A program made the position numbers and the translations under genes. Below, piece by piece: positions 47,546 to 58,624 of a stretch of DNA of 64,000 nt (positions within the stretch are counted from its first letter, which is position 1; each line of letters opens with the position of its first letter). This stretch comes from Linanthus parryae (lineage: Eukaryota > Streptophyta > Magnoliopsida > Ericales > Polemoniaceae). Location: positions 142,349,927-142,413,926 of the forward strand of contig JALGPY010000002.1 in NCBI GenBank assembly GCA_023055425.1, written 5' to 3'. A model generated the notes under the pieces. The model was not told the DNA's origin and ran no database searches. It saw only the letters and a list, made by a program, of their open reading frames with translations.

Positions 47546-49117
47546 ATGAGTACTGCAGGTGATGGTGGTTTCTCAAAGGGAAGAGGTGCCAACAAACCTC
47601 CTCTATTTTTTGGAGATAATTTTGCTCACTGGTAAGCCTTGATGAAAATGTTCATCATTGATCAAGACATAGAGCTATGGACCATTATTCAAAATGGATA
47701 TCACACTTTCTACACAGAGAAAGATGGGATTCAAACTCCCAAATCTGAAGACTCTCTCTCTTCATCTGAATTAGAACAATTCTCTATAAATTTCAAAGCT
47801 ATTAACATCTTGTATGGTCCTTTGAGTACACATGAATTCAACAGGATTTCAAACTGTAAGACTGCCAAGGAGATCTGGGATAAATTTGTGGTGACATTTG
47901 AAGGAACCAGTCAAGTCAAGAGAACTAAGATCAGCATCTATCTCAGACAATATGAGTTATTCAAGATGAATGCAGATGAGTCAATCATAGACATGTTCAA
48001 AAGGTTCACATACATATTCAATAACCTTGATTCTCTTGGAAAGCATATTTTTAATGAAGAAAAGATGAGGAAAATTTTGAGAAGTTTTCCAAAGGAAAAA
48101 TTGGAACCAAAGACTACTGCTATTGAGAAGCTCAAGAAATCTCATCACTCCAACTTGATGACGTACAAAGGAAGCTTCTGACACATGAAATATCCATGAA
48201 TGAAGCTGATGGAGAGCTACCAGAAGGTGTCAAGAACTTCGCACTCAAGGAAAGAGAATGATAAAATTCAAAGCCTTGAAACTGAGGATGATGTTGAAAA
48301 TCCATTTGCTTTGATTTCAAAATCCTTGACCATAATCCTTAAGATGAATAAAAACTTTGGAAACAAAGACTTCAACAGAGAAAGACACAGATCATCCAGT
48401 AACAAGGACTACAAAGGTAAGTCTTCTTCACAAGATAATAAATCAAAAGTCAGGAATTGCTTTGAGTGTGGTGATGCAGGACACCTGATTAGAGACTGTC
48501 TACACAAGAAAAGCAAGAACTTCCAGAAGAAAGATCATGCGAGAAGAAAGAAATCTATGATAGCTTCATGGAAAGATTCAAAAACCTCAAGTGACTCTGA
48601 ATCTGAAGAAGAACATGCCTACCTATGCTTCATGTTTAAGCATGATGAAAGTTCTTAAAAGAACATTGAGGTAATGGTAAACTGCTTGATTTCAAAACCA
48701 AAAGAATCCCTCTCAGATTATCTTAGAACAATGCTTTTAAGTGAAGAGGACTATCTGAAGGAGATTAGAGTTTTGAAAGAAAACATTCATAAGAAAGTAA
48801 AAGAGAACTTACATCTTGTTTTTCTGAATCAGAATCGTGAAATATCTCAGAAGAAAACAGACATTGATTTCAAGGCCTTGAAAACCAGTTTCGAAGCCTT
48901 GAGAACACAAGTCAAGGAAGTATTCACTGAGAACTCTCTACTGAGTGATAGTCTTGTTAATATGAGACATCAAGTTTATGAATTAGATAAAAAAAAGACT
49001 TATCTTACTGAGAAACTTCAAGAATCCGAATTAGTCAAAACCAAGCTTGCAGGCTCAGAAGACAAGTTGAACTTGATCCTTGGAGAAAGTTCAAAGTCTG
49101 TTCACAAAACTTGTTTT
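47546..49117 (+). pseudogene. gag: SIRE-B gag, nearly complete
   Basis: It starts at ATG 47546 (MSTAGDGGFSKGRGANKPPL). An early TAA at about 47633 replaces the Lys of GDNFVHWKALMKMF in SIRE-C. The UBN2 capsid region follows (47639-48120; VVTFEGTSQVKRTKISIYLR). A frameshift lies near 48135-48200. Next are an acidic linker, a zinc knuckle CFECGDAGHLIRDC (about 48460-48505) with all four ligands, and a basic and acidic tail. After a stop at 48656-48658 comes a Lys/Glu-rich coiled-coil segment (48674-49117). The match to SIRE-type sequence ends near 49125. The protein would form the particle. Confidence 0.87.
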
Positions 49118-49125
49118 TGAAAATG

Positions 49126-49640
49126 AGACTCCAACGATAGTGGTTGTGGAGCTTGGGAGAGTGATTAGCGAACCCAACCGGAGAGGGCGCTTGTTGTGGG
49201 GGCGGTTAATCTAGGCAAAACGGGACAGTGGCATATTCGGCGTGCACAACATCGCCCCTCTGTTGGAGCTGTTCGCCTATTTCTCGGCGTGGTCTCCTGT
49301 GTTTTTGTTTTCTATTTTATTTCATTTTTTTTGTTTTGGCGTCGATCAAAAAAGATAAGGGGAGAAAATGTAGGAGAAGATGGGGGAGAAATATTAGGAG
49401 ATTTCAATTTTATTTTATATTCTTACTCTTTTCCCGTTGATGTTGCTGTTTTAGTCACAAATGGAGGAGAAAAAAGGAAAAATAGTTGGAGAAAATAAAG
49501 GAAATTAATAATTTGAAGTTCGGTAATTTTGAATCTGAATTTTTTCGTAATTATCCTTTATTTTTTAAGTTTACAATATATAATTATTATTTTTCTTTAA
49601 TCTATATTTATATTTATATTTATAACTCAATTCTCCTAAA
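49126..49640. other. Unassigned segment, GC-richer at its left
   Basis: About 49130-49290 is distinctly richer in G and C than its surroundings and matches nothing else in the window. 49300-49640 is T-rich with 'tttata' repeats (about 49597-49625). Overlapping frames (49196-49498 and others) contain no domain I recognise. It may be the flank of a further insertion between SIRE-B and SIRE-C. Confidence 0.4.
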
Positions 49641-49647
49641 AAAATAT

Positions 49648-50152
49648 TCATATTTTAATATTCATAATATCTGGTCTACTACCAGTTAGATATAGAAGTG
49701 AACCAATCATACCTCTGTACTCTTTCTGATTTACACTCTTACCAGTTGTATCCTTGTCTAAAGACAGTGATGAACTCATAGGAGTCTTTATAACCTTGGA
49801 CTGTGACATATTATACTTGTTTAACATGTCCATGGTGTACTTTCCTTGATGCATAAAAATTCATTTATTCATTTGATGGACATGAAGTACAAGAAAGAAA
49901 TTCAGTTCTTCCGTCAAGCTCATTTCAAGTTTTCAAAACTCTTGCAACAGGGGCAAATGTTTTCTCAAAATCAATACCTTCTGCTTGATTGTATCCCTGT
50001 TCAACTAGTCTTGCTTTATTTCTGACAACCGTACCTTTCTCATCAAGCTTATTTCTGAACACCCATCTTGTTCCAATCACTGATTGATCCTTTGGTCTAG
50101 GAACCAAATTCCAGACCTTTTTCATTTCAAACTCATTCAGCTCATTCTGCAT
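49648..50152 (-). pseudogene. pol: SIRE-C reverse transcriptase with the catalytic core deleted
   Basis: The minus strand opens with [40 protein letters not shown] and FAPVARVL. It passes almost at once (near 49920) to MSLTEELNFFLVLHVHQMNK, then a TGA and KYTMDMLNKYNMSQSKVIKT and EYRGMIGSLLYLTGSRPDI. In intact copia RTs these parts are separated by roughly 100 residues that hold both catalytic Asp motifs, including YVDD. They are missing, so the element cannot make cDNA. The RNase H and 3' LTR are also absent to the left. Confidence 0.87.
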
Positions 50153-50368
50153 TACAATGATCCATTCTGCATCTTCTAGTGCTTCTTTTGCATTTTTGGG
50201 CTAAGTTAGTCGTACAAAATCACTGAATGCACACAGGTTTCTCAATTGACCTCTTGTCTGAGTTCCAGTAGTTGGATCTGAAATAAGATTCTCTGCAGGA
50301 TGATCTGAGAGAAATTTAAACTTCTTTCTAGGTGTCCAAGTATATGGACGTTCAAGGCTTTGAGTTCT

Positions 50369-51430
50369 TCATACAGTAGAAGGAGCATCATATTTTCTGT
50401 CAGTCTCAGTCTCAAGGCTTTGAGATTTTGGCTCTGCAAGGGGTCCAAGGCCTTGAGATTCTTCTGAAAGTTTCTGATGCTTAGTTTTGGTTTTGCAGGC
50501 TTTCTCGTAGTCTTCATCAGCCTCATATTTATTCAAACAAAGATCTGCAAAACTTTCACTCAGAGAATCATCAGTACTTTCATAAAAAATAACATGAATA
50601 CTCTCGTGCACAATCTTAAATATCTTATTGTCAACCCTGTATGCTTTGCTGGTTTGAGAATAACCAAGAAACACACCTTCATCACTTCTAGCATCAAACT
50701 TACCAAGATTATCTTTACCATTTTTATGCACAAAACAGGTACACCCAAAAGGCTTAAAGTAAGAAACACTAGGATTTCTGCCTTTAAGCAGTTCATAAGG
50801 GGTTTTATTCAAAATTGTCCTAATCAAACATCTATTGAGCACATAGTTGGCAGTATTAGCAGCTTTTGCCCACAATGATTTTGGCAAATCACTTTCAAGT
50901 AGCATGGTCGTAGACATGTCTTCAAAAGTCCTATTTTTTCTCTCAACTACTCCATTGTGCATAGGATTTCTAGGTGCAGAAAAGTTGTGTGAGATGCCAT
51001 GCTTTGCACAGAATAAATCAAAATCAAGTGGATCAAATTCCCTACCATGATCACTTTTAATAGATGCAACAGGTATTTTTTTCGAAGAATCAATCTCATC
51101 CATGTAACTCTCATTTAAAAACATGCTTTTTAAAATTTCAGGCAACACATTCGAAGGACTAGATAAGAGATTTTTTACCATGTCTTCAATTGGATTCTCA
51201 GTATAATGGTCCTCTTGATGTCCATCCATTAAACGAAGATTAGCTTGCTCCTCATTAGAGTCTGAATCGGAAGAATCTGAATCACTCCATGAGGCTACCA
51301 TTTCCTTCTTTCTTCTGTTGTCATTTTCCTTCTTGGATAATTGTCTGCTCTTCTTATTTTGAGGGCAATATCTTACTAGGTGATATGCATCTCCACATTC
51401 ATAGCAATTTATAACTTTAGGTTTATATGA
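50369..51430 (-). pseudogene. SIRE-C gag C-terminus fused in frame to integrase
   Basis: From about 51420 the minus strand reads a complete zinc knuckle, CYECGDAYHLVRYC, then an Asp/Ser/Glu-rich tail and SNVLPEILKSMFLNESYMDE. Directly after that (near 51090) comes integrase sequence SIKSDHGREFDPLDFDLFC, with the second catalytic Asp, then GVVERKNRTFEDM with the Glu, and FKPFGCTCFVHKN of the C-terminal part. The rest of gag, the protease, the pre-integrase zinc site and the first integrase Asp are gone, yet the frame stays open for at least 310 codons. This is a deletion derivative. Confidence 0.85.
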
Positions 51431-51443
51431 CTGCGATAAAGAC

Positions 51444-52333
51444 TTACCTTTCTGATCCTTGCTGGTTGAGGATCTGAACTTCTCTTTGTTGTAATCCTAG
51501 TTTCTGAGAGTTTCTGTTTTTCTTAAGAATTATGGCGAAGGCTTTGGAAATCAAGGCTAAGGCCTCCTCATCATCATTATCATCATCCTCTGGTTGAAGG
51601 CTTTGGGATTTTTCGTTGTCTTTTTCCTTGAGTGCCAGATTCTTGATGTTGTCACTCAGCTCACCATCATCCTCCTTCATAGAGATCTCATGATTGAGTA
51701 ACTTTCCTTGAAGATCATCAAGTTCCAGGATGCTTAAATCCTGAGCTTCTTTAATAGCAGTTGTTTTGGGCTCCGATTTTGACTTAGGCAAGCTTGATAA
51801 TCTTCCCGACTTTTTCTTCATTTGAGAATACTTTTCCCAAATATTCCAAGTTATTCACAATATCTATAAACCTTTTGAACATATCTTTAATGGATTCATC
51901 AGAATTCATCTTAAACAGTTCATAGTGTTCCACAAGGATATTGATCTTTGTCTTCTTGACTTGGCTAGTTCCTTCATAGGTAATAGTCAACTTATCCCAG
52001 ATCTCCTTTGATTTTGGCTGTTGGATATTCTGTTGAACTCATCTACACTAAGAGCACAATATAACCAGTTCAAAGATTTTTAATTTTTTAGACCTTTTCC
52101 AATTACGTAACTGAAAGATCTTCATCAGGTTTAACAGTCTTAACTCCATTGACTGTAGTATAGAATAGGTTTGGCCCATTCACAATAATATACCACAGTT
52201 CCATGTCCTGATCTATGATGAACATTTTCATCAATGCCTTCCAATGCACAAAATTATCACCACAGAATAGTGGAGGTCCATTGGATGCCCTTCCATGTGA
52301 TAATCCTCCTTCACCTACAAAACTCATTGTCAC
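51444..52333 (-). pseudogene. gag: SIRE-C gag, capsid part
   Basis: It starts at MTMSFVGEGGLSHGRASNG (52333; MSFVGEG at 52327 is an equally good start) with NFVHWKALMKMFIIDQDMEL, the same opening as SIRE-B. A frame change near 52100-52030 follows, then YEGTSQVKKTKINILVEHYE and DMFKRFIDIVNNLEYLGKVF (51990-51784). The EDDGELSDNIKNLALKEKDN tail (51821-51444) leads toward the zinc knuckle. It has two or three frameshifts. Confidence 0.86.
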
Positions 52334-52365
52334 AATATTGTTAGATCTTTGAATTGTGACCCAAA

Positions 52366-52377
52366 GCTCTGATACAA
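52366..52377 (-). promoter_or_regulatory. SIRE-C primer-binding site, one mismatch
   Basis: On the minus strand TTGTATCAGAGC follows the LTR; the first GG of TGGTATC is altered. Otherwise it is positioned as in SIRE-A and SIRE-B. Confidence 0.8.
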
Positions 52378-52379
52378 AT

Positions 52380-53740
52380 TGAAAGAGTGTAAAGTAGGTG
52401 TAAACAGGTATATAAATACTCTAGAAGGGTGGTTGAATAGAGTATGCTAGATTTTGCCAAAACACAAGTTATTGAAACTTAAGTAGAGCAAACTGTTGAT
52501 ATCTCAAAGCTTTGAAAAGGATTTGAGAAGCTTGAAGATATAACAGCAGAGTATAAAGGCTCCAAAGCTTTGAGACTTAGAAATCTCCAAGGCTTTTAAA
52601 CTTCCAGTATAAATTGAAATTAAATGCAGCAAAAGTAAATAGCGGATACACAGAGATTTTACATAATTCAGTCACAATTGGACCTAGTCTCTGCCTGAGG
52701 GATCTAATCCCTCCAGGATTCACACACAACTTCTTATTAATCACCCAGATTTAGCCCTAGATATCAATCCTAAGTGAGCTACCATACACTTATAAAGCTT
52801 GTGGTTTCGAACCTATCTAGTTACAAGCTACAACATGTTGAAACAATAAGAACCTCTTTTTGTTCACTTGAACAACCAAACTACTATGTTTAGTGAGGTT
52901 TTAGAAATGAAGAATAGATGATACAATTTAAGTACAAGAAGAAGACGTCTTAATAGATAAGCTGTTTAAGCCTGGAAGAGTTCTTCTGAGTTTGAATGAT
53001 CTTCAGTCTTCTAGAGAGTTGAATTCATGAATGATTTGAAGAGCTGTATTAACTTGATCTTCCCAGTATGTTTCTCTTCGAAATCACGATCTCTATTCTC
53101 TATTTAACTCTCTGCAATTCAAGTTTAAAGTGCTGATCTCAGTCTGCAACTAACATGAGAGAATTCAGGAACAAAATTCCTAAATTATCTCCTTTCTTAT
53201 AAGTACCAATCAGTATCTATTTGAATGAATTTGCTGACTTGTTTTATGGACGTTTGAGCTCCCAAAAAACCTGCATATACAATAATTTGCGTAAAACAGC
53301 AGCTATCTGTTCATGACAAACCTAGGTCAGGATTGTCTGTTGACAGTTCTCAGCTAATAAATACATTCAGCAACATGAATGTATCAAGTAGCAACCATAG
53401 AACACACAATAATAGATAATAATCAGCTTATATCAAGTTCTAAGTCTCACAGAATCCACCTGCATACACGAAGATAATTGAATGAACATAGCGATAAATA
53501 GTAACCAGAATATCTCAAAGCTTTGAAGCATTGTCTGCTAGCTTCACTAGAATGAACATTGGCCTTCCAATCTAACTGAGTCATGCAATAATCACTTCGA
53601 ACATAGATTGCTAAATTTATTTATATAACTAATCCATATCATAACCAAAACCTGCACAAAAACATTTAGATAATTCATCATATAGGAACTTCTAAAGGAA
53701 CTCAAAGCTTTGAAGCTTTGGTACTTAGTAATTCCTTTCG
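52380..53740 (-). repeat. SIRE-C 5' LTR
   Basis: Its inner end (minus strand ...CTCTTTCA) and the neighbouring 'actctagaagggtggttgaatagagtatgc' mirror the closing part of the SIRE-B LTR. It carries four copies of CAAAGCTTTG (52505, 52563, 53516, 53703), where the SIRE-A LTRs have CAAGGCCTTG. The outer end is not sharp and is given as about 53740. Confidence 0.7.
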
Positions 53741-53829
53741 GTTGTGTTTCAGGCTTTCATCATCAAGGAGCGAAGCTCTCTGCCTGTATATTCACAACAT
53801 AATGTCCAGGAGCTTCATACTTATCATAC

Positions 53830-54960
53830 AATTTATGTAAAGTCAGAAGTGCTTCTCGTAGTGACAACGTTATTGTCATCCTTAGACTTTAAGTCACTAG
53901 ATCCTCTAGTTGTGGAATATTGTGTTTTGACATCGTCAAACGCTACACCTTAACTGGGTAGTAATAACAGTGTTAGTCGAACAGAATAAAGAAGCAAGCT
54001 TAGAGATGGTAGTGATGTAGATAGGATTCGTCCCTCCCACATAACGGGAGCTAATATCCACGGAAACTCAAGGGATGGTCCTTATAGAATGTCTAGTCAT
54101 ACTCAGATGACTCAATATAGGATAATGTTATCTGCATGGATAAGACTATTCCCAGGATCGAGAAACTCAGGATTGGATATACGAGTGTGGCTTGTATGTC
54201 TCACGTCCAATCCGGATGTAGAGACAAAGGGATGAGACAATACTAGCAAAAGGCTTGTCAAAGTAATGAATATTTCTATTAGTTGGGTGGCATGGATGTG
54301 TTGCTAGACACTGCTCCATTTTAATAAATGATATTACCAACTATGTAGAAACCTATAGGGTCATACCCAATAAGGATTAAACTAGACTTGGTAACTAATT
54401 AATTTGATTAATTAATAGAACGATTAATACGCAACTACTTGCTAACTTAGTAGAACTAATTTGCAAGTTGGATTAATCCATGTATGGAAATGATTAGGAT
54501 AGGGGCCTTTATGTAGTTAACAAGGAGTTGTTGGACTATATAAAGGCAAATCCTAGCTTATTTCTCACACTAATTCTCATAATAAACTTTGAGTGAGAGT
54601 AAATAAAGCAACGAAAGAACAAACACAAGAGGGCCGAAACCCCCTTGTGTCGTCCGCCCCCAACATGTCGGAAAAAGGAGGTCGAGCCTCCGTTTGTTCT
54701 ACGTTGTGTGATTCTTCCACTTCCTTCCTCTCTCTATTTCTAGTACAAAGGTGTGGAGGAATCTATTTCTTCATCCTAGGCGTGGATTAGCTATAGAGAC
54801 GCAAACATAATTTTCCGTTTGAAGTCATCTCTGTAGACAAACAAGGTAATCGTTACTTGAACCTTCACTATCATTATGATGTCTCTTCCTATGATCCTTT
54901 GTGAGACTTGTGCGGATATTATTTGTTGATTCTGCTGCGTAATCCTATACGAAACCCAAC
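53830..54960 (+). repeat. Truncated LTR of the Copia-1 family, opposite orientation
   Basis: Read on the plus strand, this matches the reverse complement of 9359-10500: 'agtgcttctcgtggtg', 'gcctttataactacc..gttacgg' reversed, 'ggatgtagagacaaagggatgag', and the end 'cctatacgaaacccaaca'. About 300 bp at its start are missing. There is no PBS, PPT or second LTR beside it. It separates the SIRE-C LTR from a SIRE gag fragment starting at 54961. Confidence 0.8.
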
Positions 54961-55264
54961 AAGGTTCACGAGCAAGGAAAAGATAATTTGCACCTTGTTT
55001 GTTAAAATCAGAATCTTGAAATTTCTCAGATAAAATATAACAGAGATTTGAAGGCCTTGGAAACCAACTTCAAAGCCTTGAAAACTCAAGTCAAAGATGT
55101 AGTCACTGGGAACTCTCTTTTGAGTGACAATGTTTTTGCTCCAAGTCATCAGTTTGATAAATTGGAGGAACAAAGTACTACTCTACCTGAGAAACTTCAA
55201 GAATCTAAGAGAGTTATGACCAAAGTACAATAAAAACTCGCCCCCAACTGGTAAAACATGATAG
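54961..55264 (+). pseudogene. Fragment of SIRE-type gag coiled coil
   Basis: This plus-strand piece matches 48800-49050 of SIRE-B. It encodes ALETNFKALKTQVKDVVTGN where SIRE-B has ALKTSFEALRTQVKEVFTEN, and then LPEKLQESKRVMTK. It ends just before the small CACTA at 55268. It may be a remaining middle part of SIRE-A. Confidence 0.75.
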
Positions 55265-55267
55265 ATG

Positions 55268-56469
55268 CACTACAGGAATTTTTTCCTAAAAGGGCGCCCA
55301 AAGAGCGCCTTAAAAATCCCCAAAACCGCTGTGTGTGGTACTTAGGGCAGTTTATACGGCGGTTTCGACAGAGCCGTTAAACTAAGTGTCGTATTTTGTG
55401 AAACGGCGCTTAATGTTAAAGGCTCCTTTGAAACCGCCGATAACATTACGGCGCACTGTTAAAAAACAACCCTATCCTTTTTTTTTGTTTTTACAATTTT
55501 AAGCATTTGTTTTCTGAAAATTATAATTATTTTTTTACTTTTATTTTTGTATATCACACGTATATTCGCCATTTTAAATGTTCAAATCCTTCAACTTTTT
55601 TTATAAAAAAAATAGATGTTATAACTGATGAACAAACCCAGATTTTCATTGTCTAAAAAAAACCCAATATCTTCACCATTAAAAATAAGAACAAACCCAG
55701 ATCGATGGAGATCTTCAACAACTATGTGGGTACAAACAAGCCATATCTCCAAATTCAAAACTAATAGAGCGATGGGAATGTGAGAGAGGAAAGGGGTTTG
55801 AGATCGGGAGAATATGTAGAAGATAGATAGAGAAGAGAAGGAGATAAGACATTGATGGGGAAGGCGACGATGACATAGAAATAGAGGGACGAAGATTGAG
55901 AGGCGACCGAAGACGAGTTCGACGTTCTGGTCGCGGTTGAACGACGACGTTGTTCCGTTACTGCCGCTGCTTCTTGTCCGTACGAGCAGAGAGGAGACAA
56001 GGGATAGAAATGGTGTGGTGAGATATGAATCATCCGAGAGAGAAAACGAAAGAGATTGAGAAAGAGAGAGAGAGAGCTGAAGAGGGAGGTGACGCCTTTG
56101 TGAAGAGGGAGGATGTCGGCTGTGAGATGAAGAGAATGGGATAGGTTTGTATAAAGGTAGGGTTTGGAATCAACGATCAAGAATAAATAGTGATAAAAAA
56201 ATAAAATAAAGGGCGCTTTTCAATTATGCGCCGTTAAACTAACGGCATTTTATTACCTCGCGACGTTAATTGTAACGGCTAGACCTTAAAAACCGCCTTA
56301 TCTATTATTTGAAACGGCGCTTTTTATATAGCCGCCGTATTTGACATCATGTGTACGGCAGTTTCTTTGAAACCGCCGTTAAATACGGCGTCATAAACCG
56401 CCGGAAGTAGATCATGAAAACGGCGGGGGCTATGTTAAAGCGCCGGGAAAGACGATTTCTCTAGTAGTG
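55268..56469. mobile_element. Non-autonomous CACTA element with ATG duplication
   Basis: It starts CACTACAGGAATTTTTTCC and ends TTTCTCTAGTAGTG, and the 3-bp ATG lies on both sides (55265-55267 and 56470-56472), the CACTA target size. Both subterminal regions (55290-55460 and 56210-56455) are packed with AACGGCG/CGCCGTT and AACCGCC/GGCGGTT motifs in both orientations. The 1202 bp hold no transposase. A 139-codon minus-strand frame (56180-55761) in the middle, together with a GA microsatellite near 56065, is not convincing as a gene. It would rely on a transposase supplied elsewhere. The motif set differs from that at 31753 (GACGGT), so it is not a simple derivative of CACTA-1. Confidence 0.9.
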
Positions 56470-56472
56470 ATG

Positions 56473-57540
56473 ACCTAGGGGGACTCATTCACGCTCAGGA
56501 GAGGCAAGGACAAAGGAGGACACGAAGACTTCCCCATTGGAGAACCTAGTTTGATTCCTTCTTCTATTTCTTAATCAAATTCATGGAAAAACTCTTCGCT
56601 ATTGTTTATCTTATGATTAGTAGCTAAACTTTTATAGCTTGCCATCTCATATGAGATACTAGGGTTCATGTAAGCGAACATTGCCCGAAATGAATCTAAT
56701 TTCTTGCATTGATGATTTATTCTATTAAATAAGTTGTAGTTTCTAGATTCCATTAGTAATCCTAGTCTATTGGCACGAGTAGGAGATGAACTAATAATCA
56801 TGAGCTAGGGTTTTGTTCATTAGATGATTCATGCTTAATTGTTATTGCGTTCTAAACTAATTGTTCATGTACTATGTCGATAGTGAGTGCACGAAAGTGA
56901 CTTAATCTAGCTAGATGATATGAACATCAATCCCAACCATTGAGAACGAAAGGAAAATTGTTAGGATTGGCCATTGTGGGTTGGATCTGTAGGATTACTC
57001 AGCTGTTTTGTGAAACGGTTGACCAATAGGACCCGTTAGTATATCAGTAGAGAACCTGCTAGAACGGACCGATAGACATAGGTGGGTTGAAAGGTCCCTA
57101 TGTGTACCATGACGTAAGAAGACCTGAGACCGATAGGAGATGGTCAGTGGTAGTACCCAGCTTAGTTAGACCGAATTAACATGTTATTCTGATTATCCGG
57201 AAATCGTTTACAGCCCTAGGTGAACTACGAGATTGCTTAATTTTTCCATCAATTGACTAAGAATTCTTCCTAATTCACTTTTCTACTATTTCAGTCTCTA
57301 CATAAAGCCACTTGTTTGGGGGTGGAAACCTCACAATTCTCAACATTTTTTACCGGTTACTTAGTAAACTCATTTAATTTTTTATTAAAAGCTTATTACA
57401 AGCTTGTTCTCGTGGGATTCGAAAAACCGATTATTAAAAATACTCACACTATATTACTCGACCGTGCACTTGCATACACACGTAAGAATACGGGTCACTT
57501 ATGCCATCCTGTTGTCTCTTTTCTTCCAACACCTTGAAAT
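56473..57540. repeat. LTR-like non-coding segment, gypsy style
   Basis: No gene is seen. The sequence runs through 'gataggagatggtcagtggtag' and ends near 'gtgcacttgcatacacacg', which looks like the end region of long plant gypsy LTRs. That classification rests on general resemblance and is uncertain. It separates the SIRE gag fragment from the env-like segment. Confidence 0.35.
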
Positions 57541-58611
57541 TCCAAATGACAGAGAAGAAGCTATTACCACTGGTTTTGGTATGCTTGATGAGAAAGATTT
57601 TGAAAGGATTGGAATCATGAAAACCTATTAGGGAGCTTGGTAGTTATACTCTTATATGTCTGAAGAAGAGTTTCAATCCCAGAAGTTTCCAAAAACCCAA
57701 GGTATTGACCCCTATTTCAAACCTACCCTCCTAATCTCAAGACCTTTCCCAGGTGCTTCAAAGGCTTGATGTCATGGAGAATGATATGGATGTGTTGAAG
57801 GAAAATCAGCATGAGTTTGACACTGAGTTTAAAAAAGTGAGGTATATGATTGAAAGCATCTTCAAAAGTATCAATGTGGTCAATGTGGAAGAAGAAGTTT
57901 TACAATCTGCAGAAGGATCAAAGAAGGCTGGATCAACGAAAGTCTTATTTAGTGAGCATGCTACTCAATATGAGGCTGAATGGGTAATGGACACTGGGAA
58001 ACAAGTTTCTCAAGAAGAAGGTTGTGAAGCACAGGAACAAGAGGATGTAGATAGTCCATACTAAGGGATGTTGATCAAGGATCTCAAGAAGATGAAAAAG
58101 AAAGGAAACACTCGAAAGATAGTGACTGATGCAAAGCTTTGAGGAAGAAGTGGTTGTTAATACTGGTGAAGAAGTTGCTTACAAGGAGAAGAACTGGAAG
58201 ACGAGGAAGATGAAGAAGACAGTGGAGACGAAGATTTTGAGCCAAAGGGAAAGGGAGAACCAACTCCCTCATTCTTGCATCTTCACGCTTCTTTTTTCAA
58301 GGCCTTGAAATTCTCTATCCTTCAAAAAAACTTTTTTAAGATTTCAAAAACTTTGATCAACCATTTTCTCATTCTCTTTTGATGAAAGTTAAAAAGGTGT
58401 AGAAATTAGGTGTTTATTTCTGGTACTTTTGTTGTTTTAGAGATCGGGTTTAGATCAGTAGGTGTTTTTGTTGCTTAACCTTTTAATAAGTTTTATTGTT
58501 TGGTTAATTTTTGCTTCGATTCTTTATCTGAGATTATCATGACTACTCTGCTATGCTCTAATGTTTATGTAGAAGAACCATTTCTTAAAAGAATTGTGGT
58601 TTTGTCTTACA
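57404..58611 (+). pseudogene. SIRE-A env-like / plant transposon-protein remnant
   Basis: It lies between pol remnants and the 3' PPT, where SIRE-type copia elements carry an extra frame. Visible stretches are ITTGFGMLDEKDFERIGIMK (about 57565-57625), YMSEEEFQSQKFPKTQGIDP (after a stop), then a coiled coil QRLDVMENDMDVLKENQHEF and VRYMIESIF (57753-57880). An acidic, Glu/Lys-rich tail follows, with frame changes near 58064-58200. Segments of the 'DF.RIGI.K...G' type followed by a coiled coil are known from the plant-specific transposon-protein region of LTR elements. I infer the same here. No signal peptide or membrane segment is visible. The stops rule out a working product. Confidence 0.45.
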
Positions 58612-58624
58612 TCACGGGGGAGAT
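58612..58624 (+). promoter_or_regulatory. SIRE-A polypurine tract
   Basis: The purine-rich ACGGGGGAGAT directly precedes TGTAATTTC of the 3' LTR. Confidence 0.8.

Noticed and set aside
55761..56180. 139-codon minus-strand frame inside the small CACTA
   Set aside because: It is low-complexity Ser/Leu-rich sequence from GA-rich DNA. Non-autonomous CACTA elements often hold such accidental frames.
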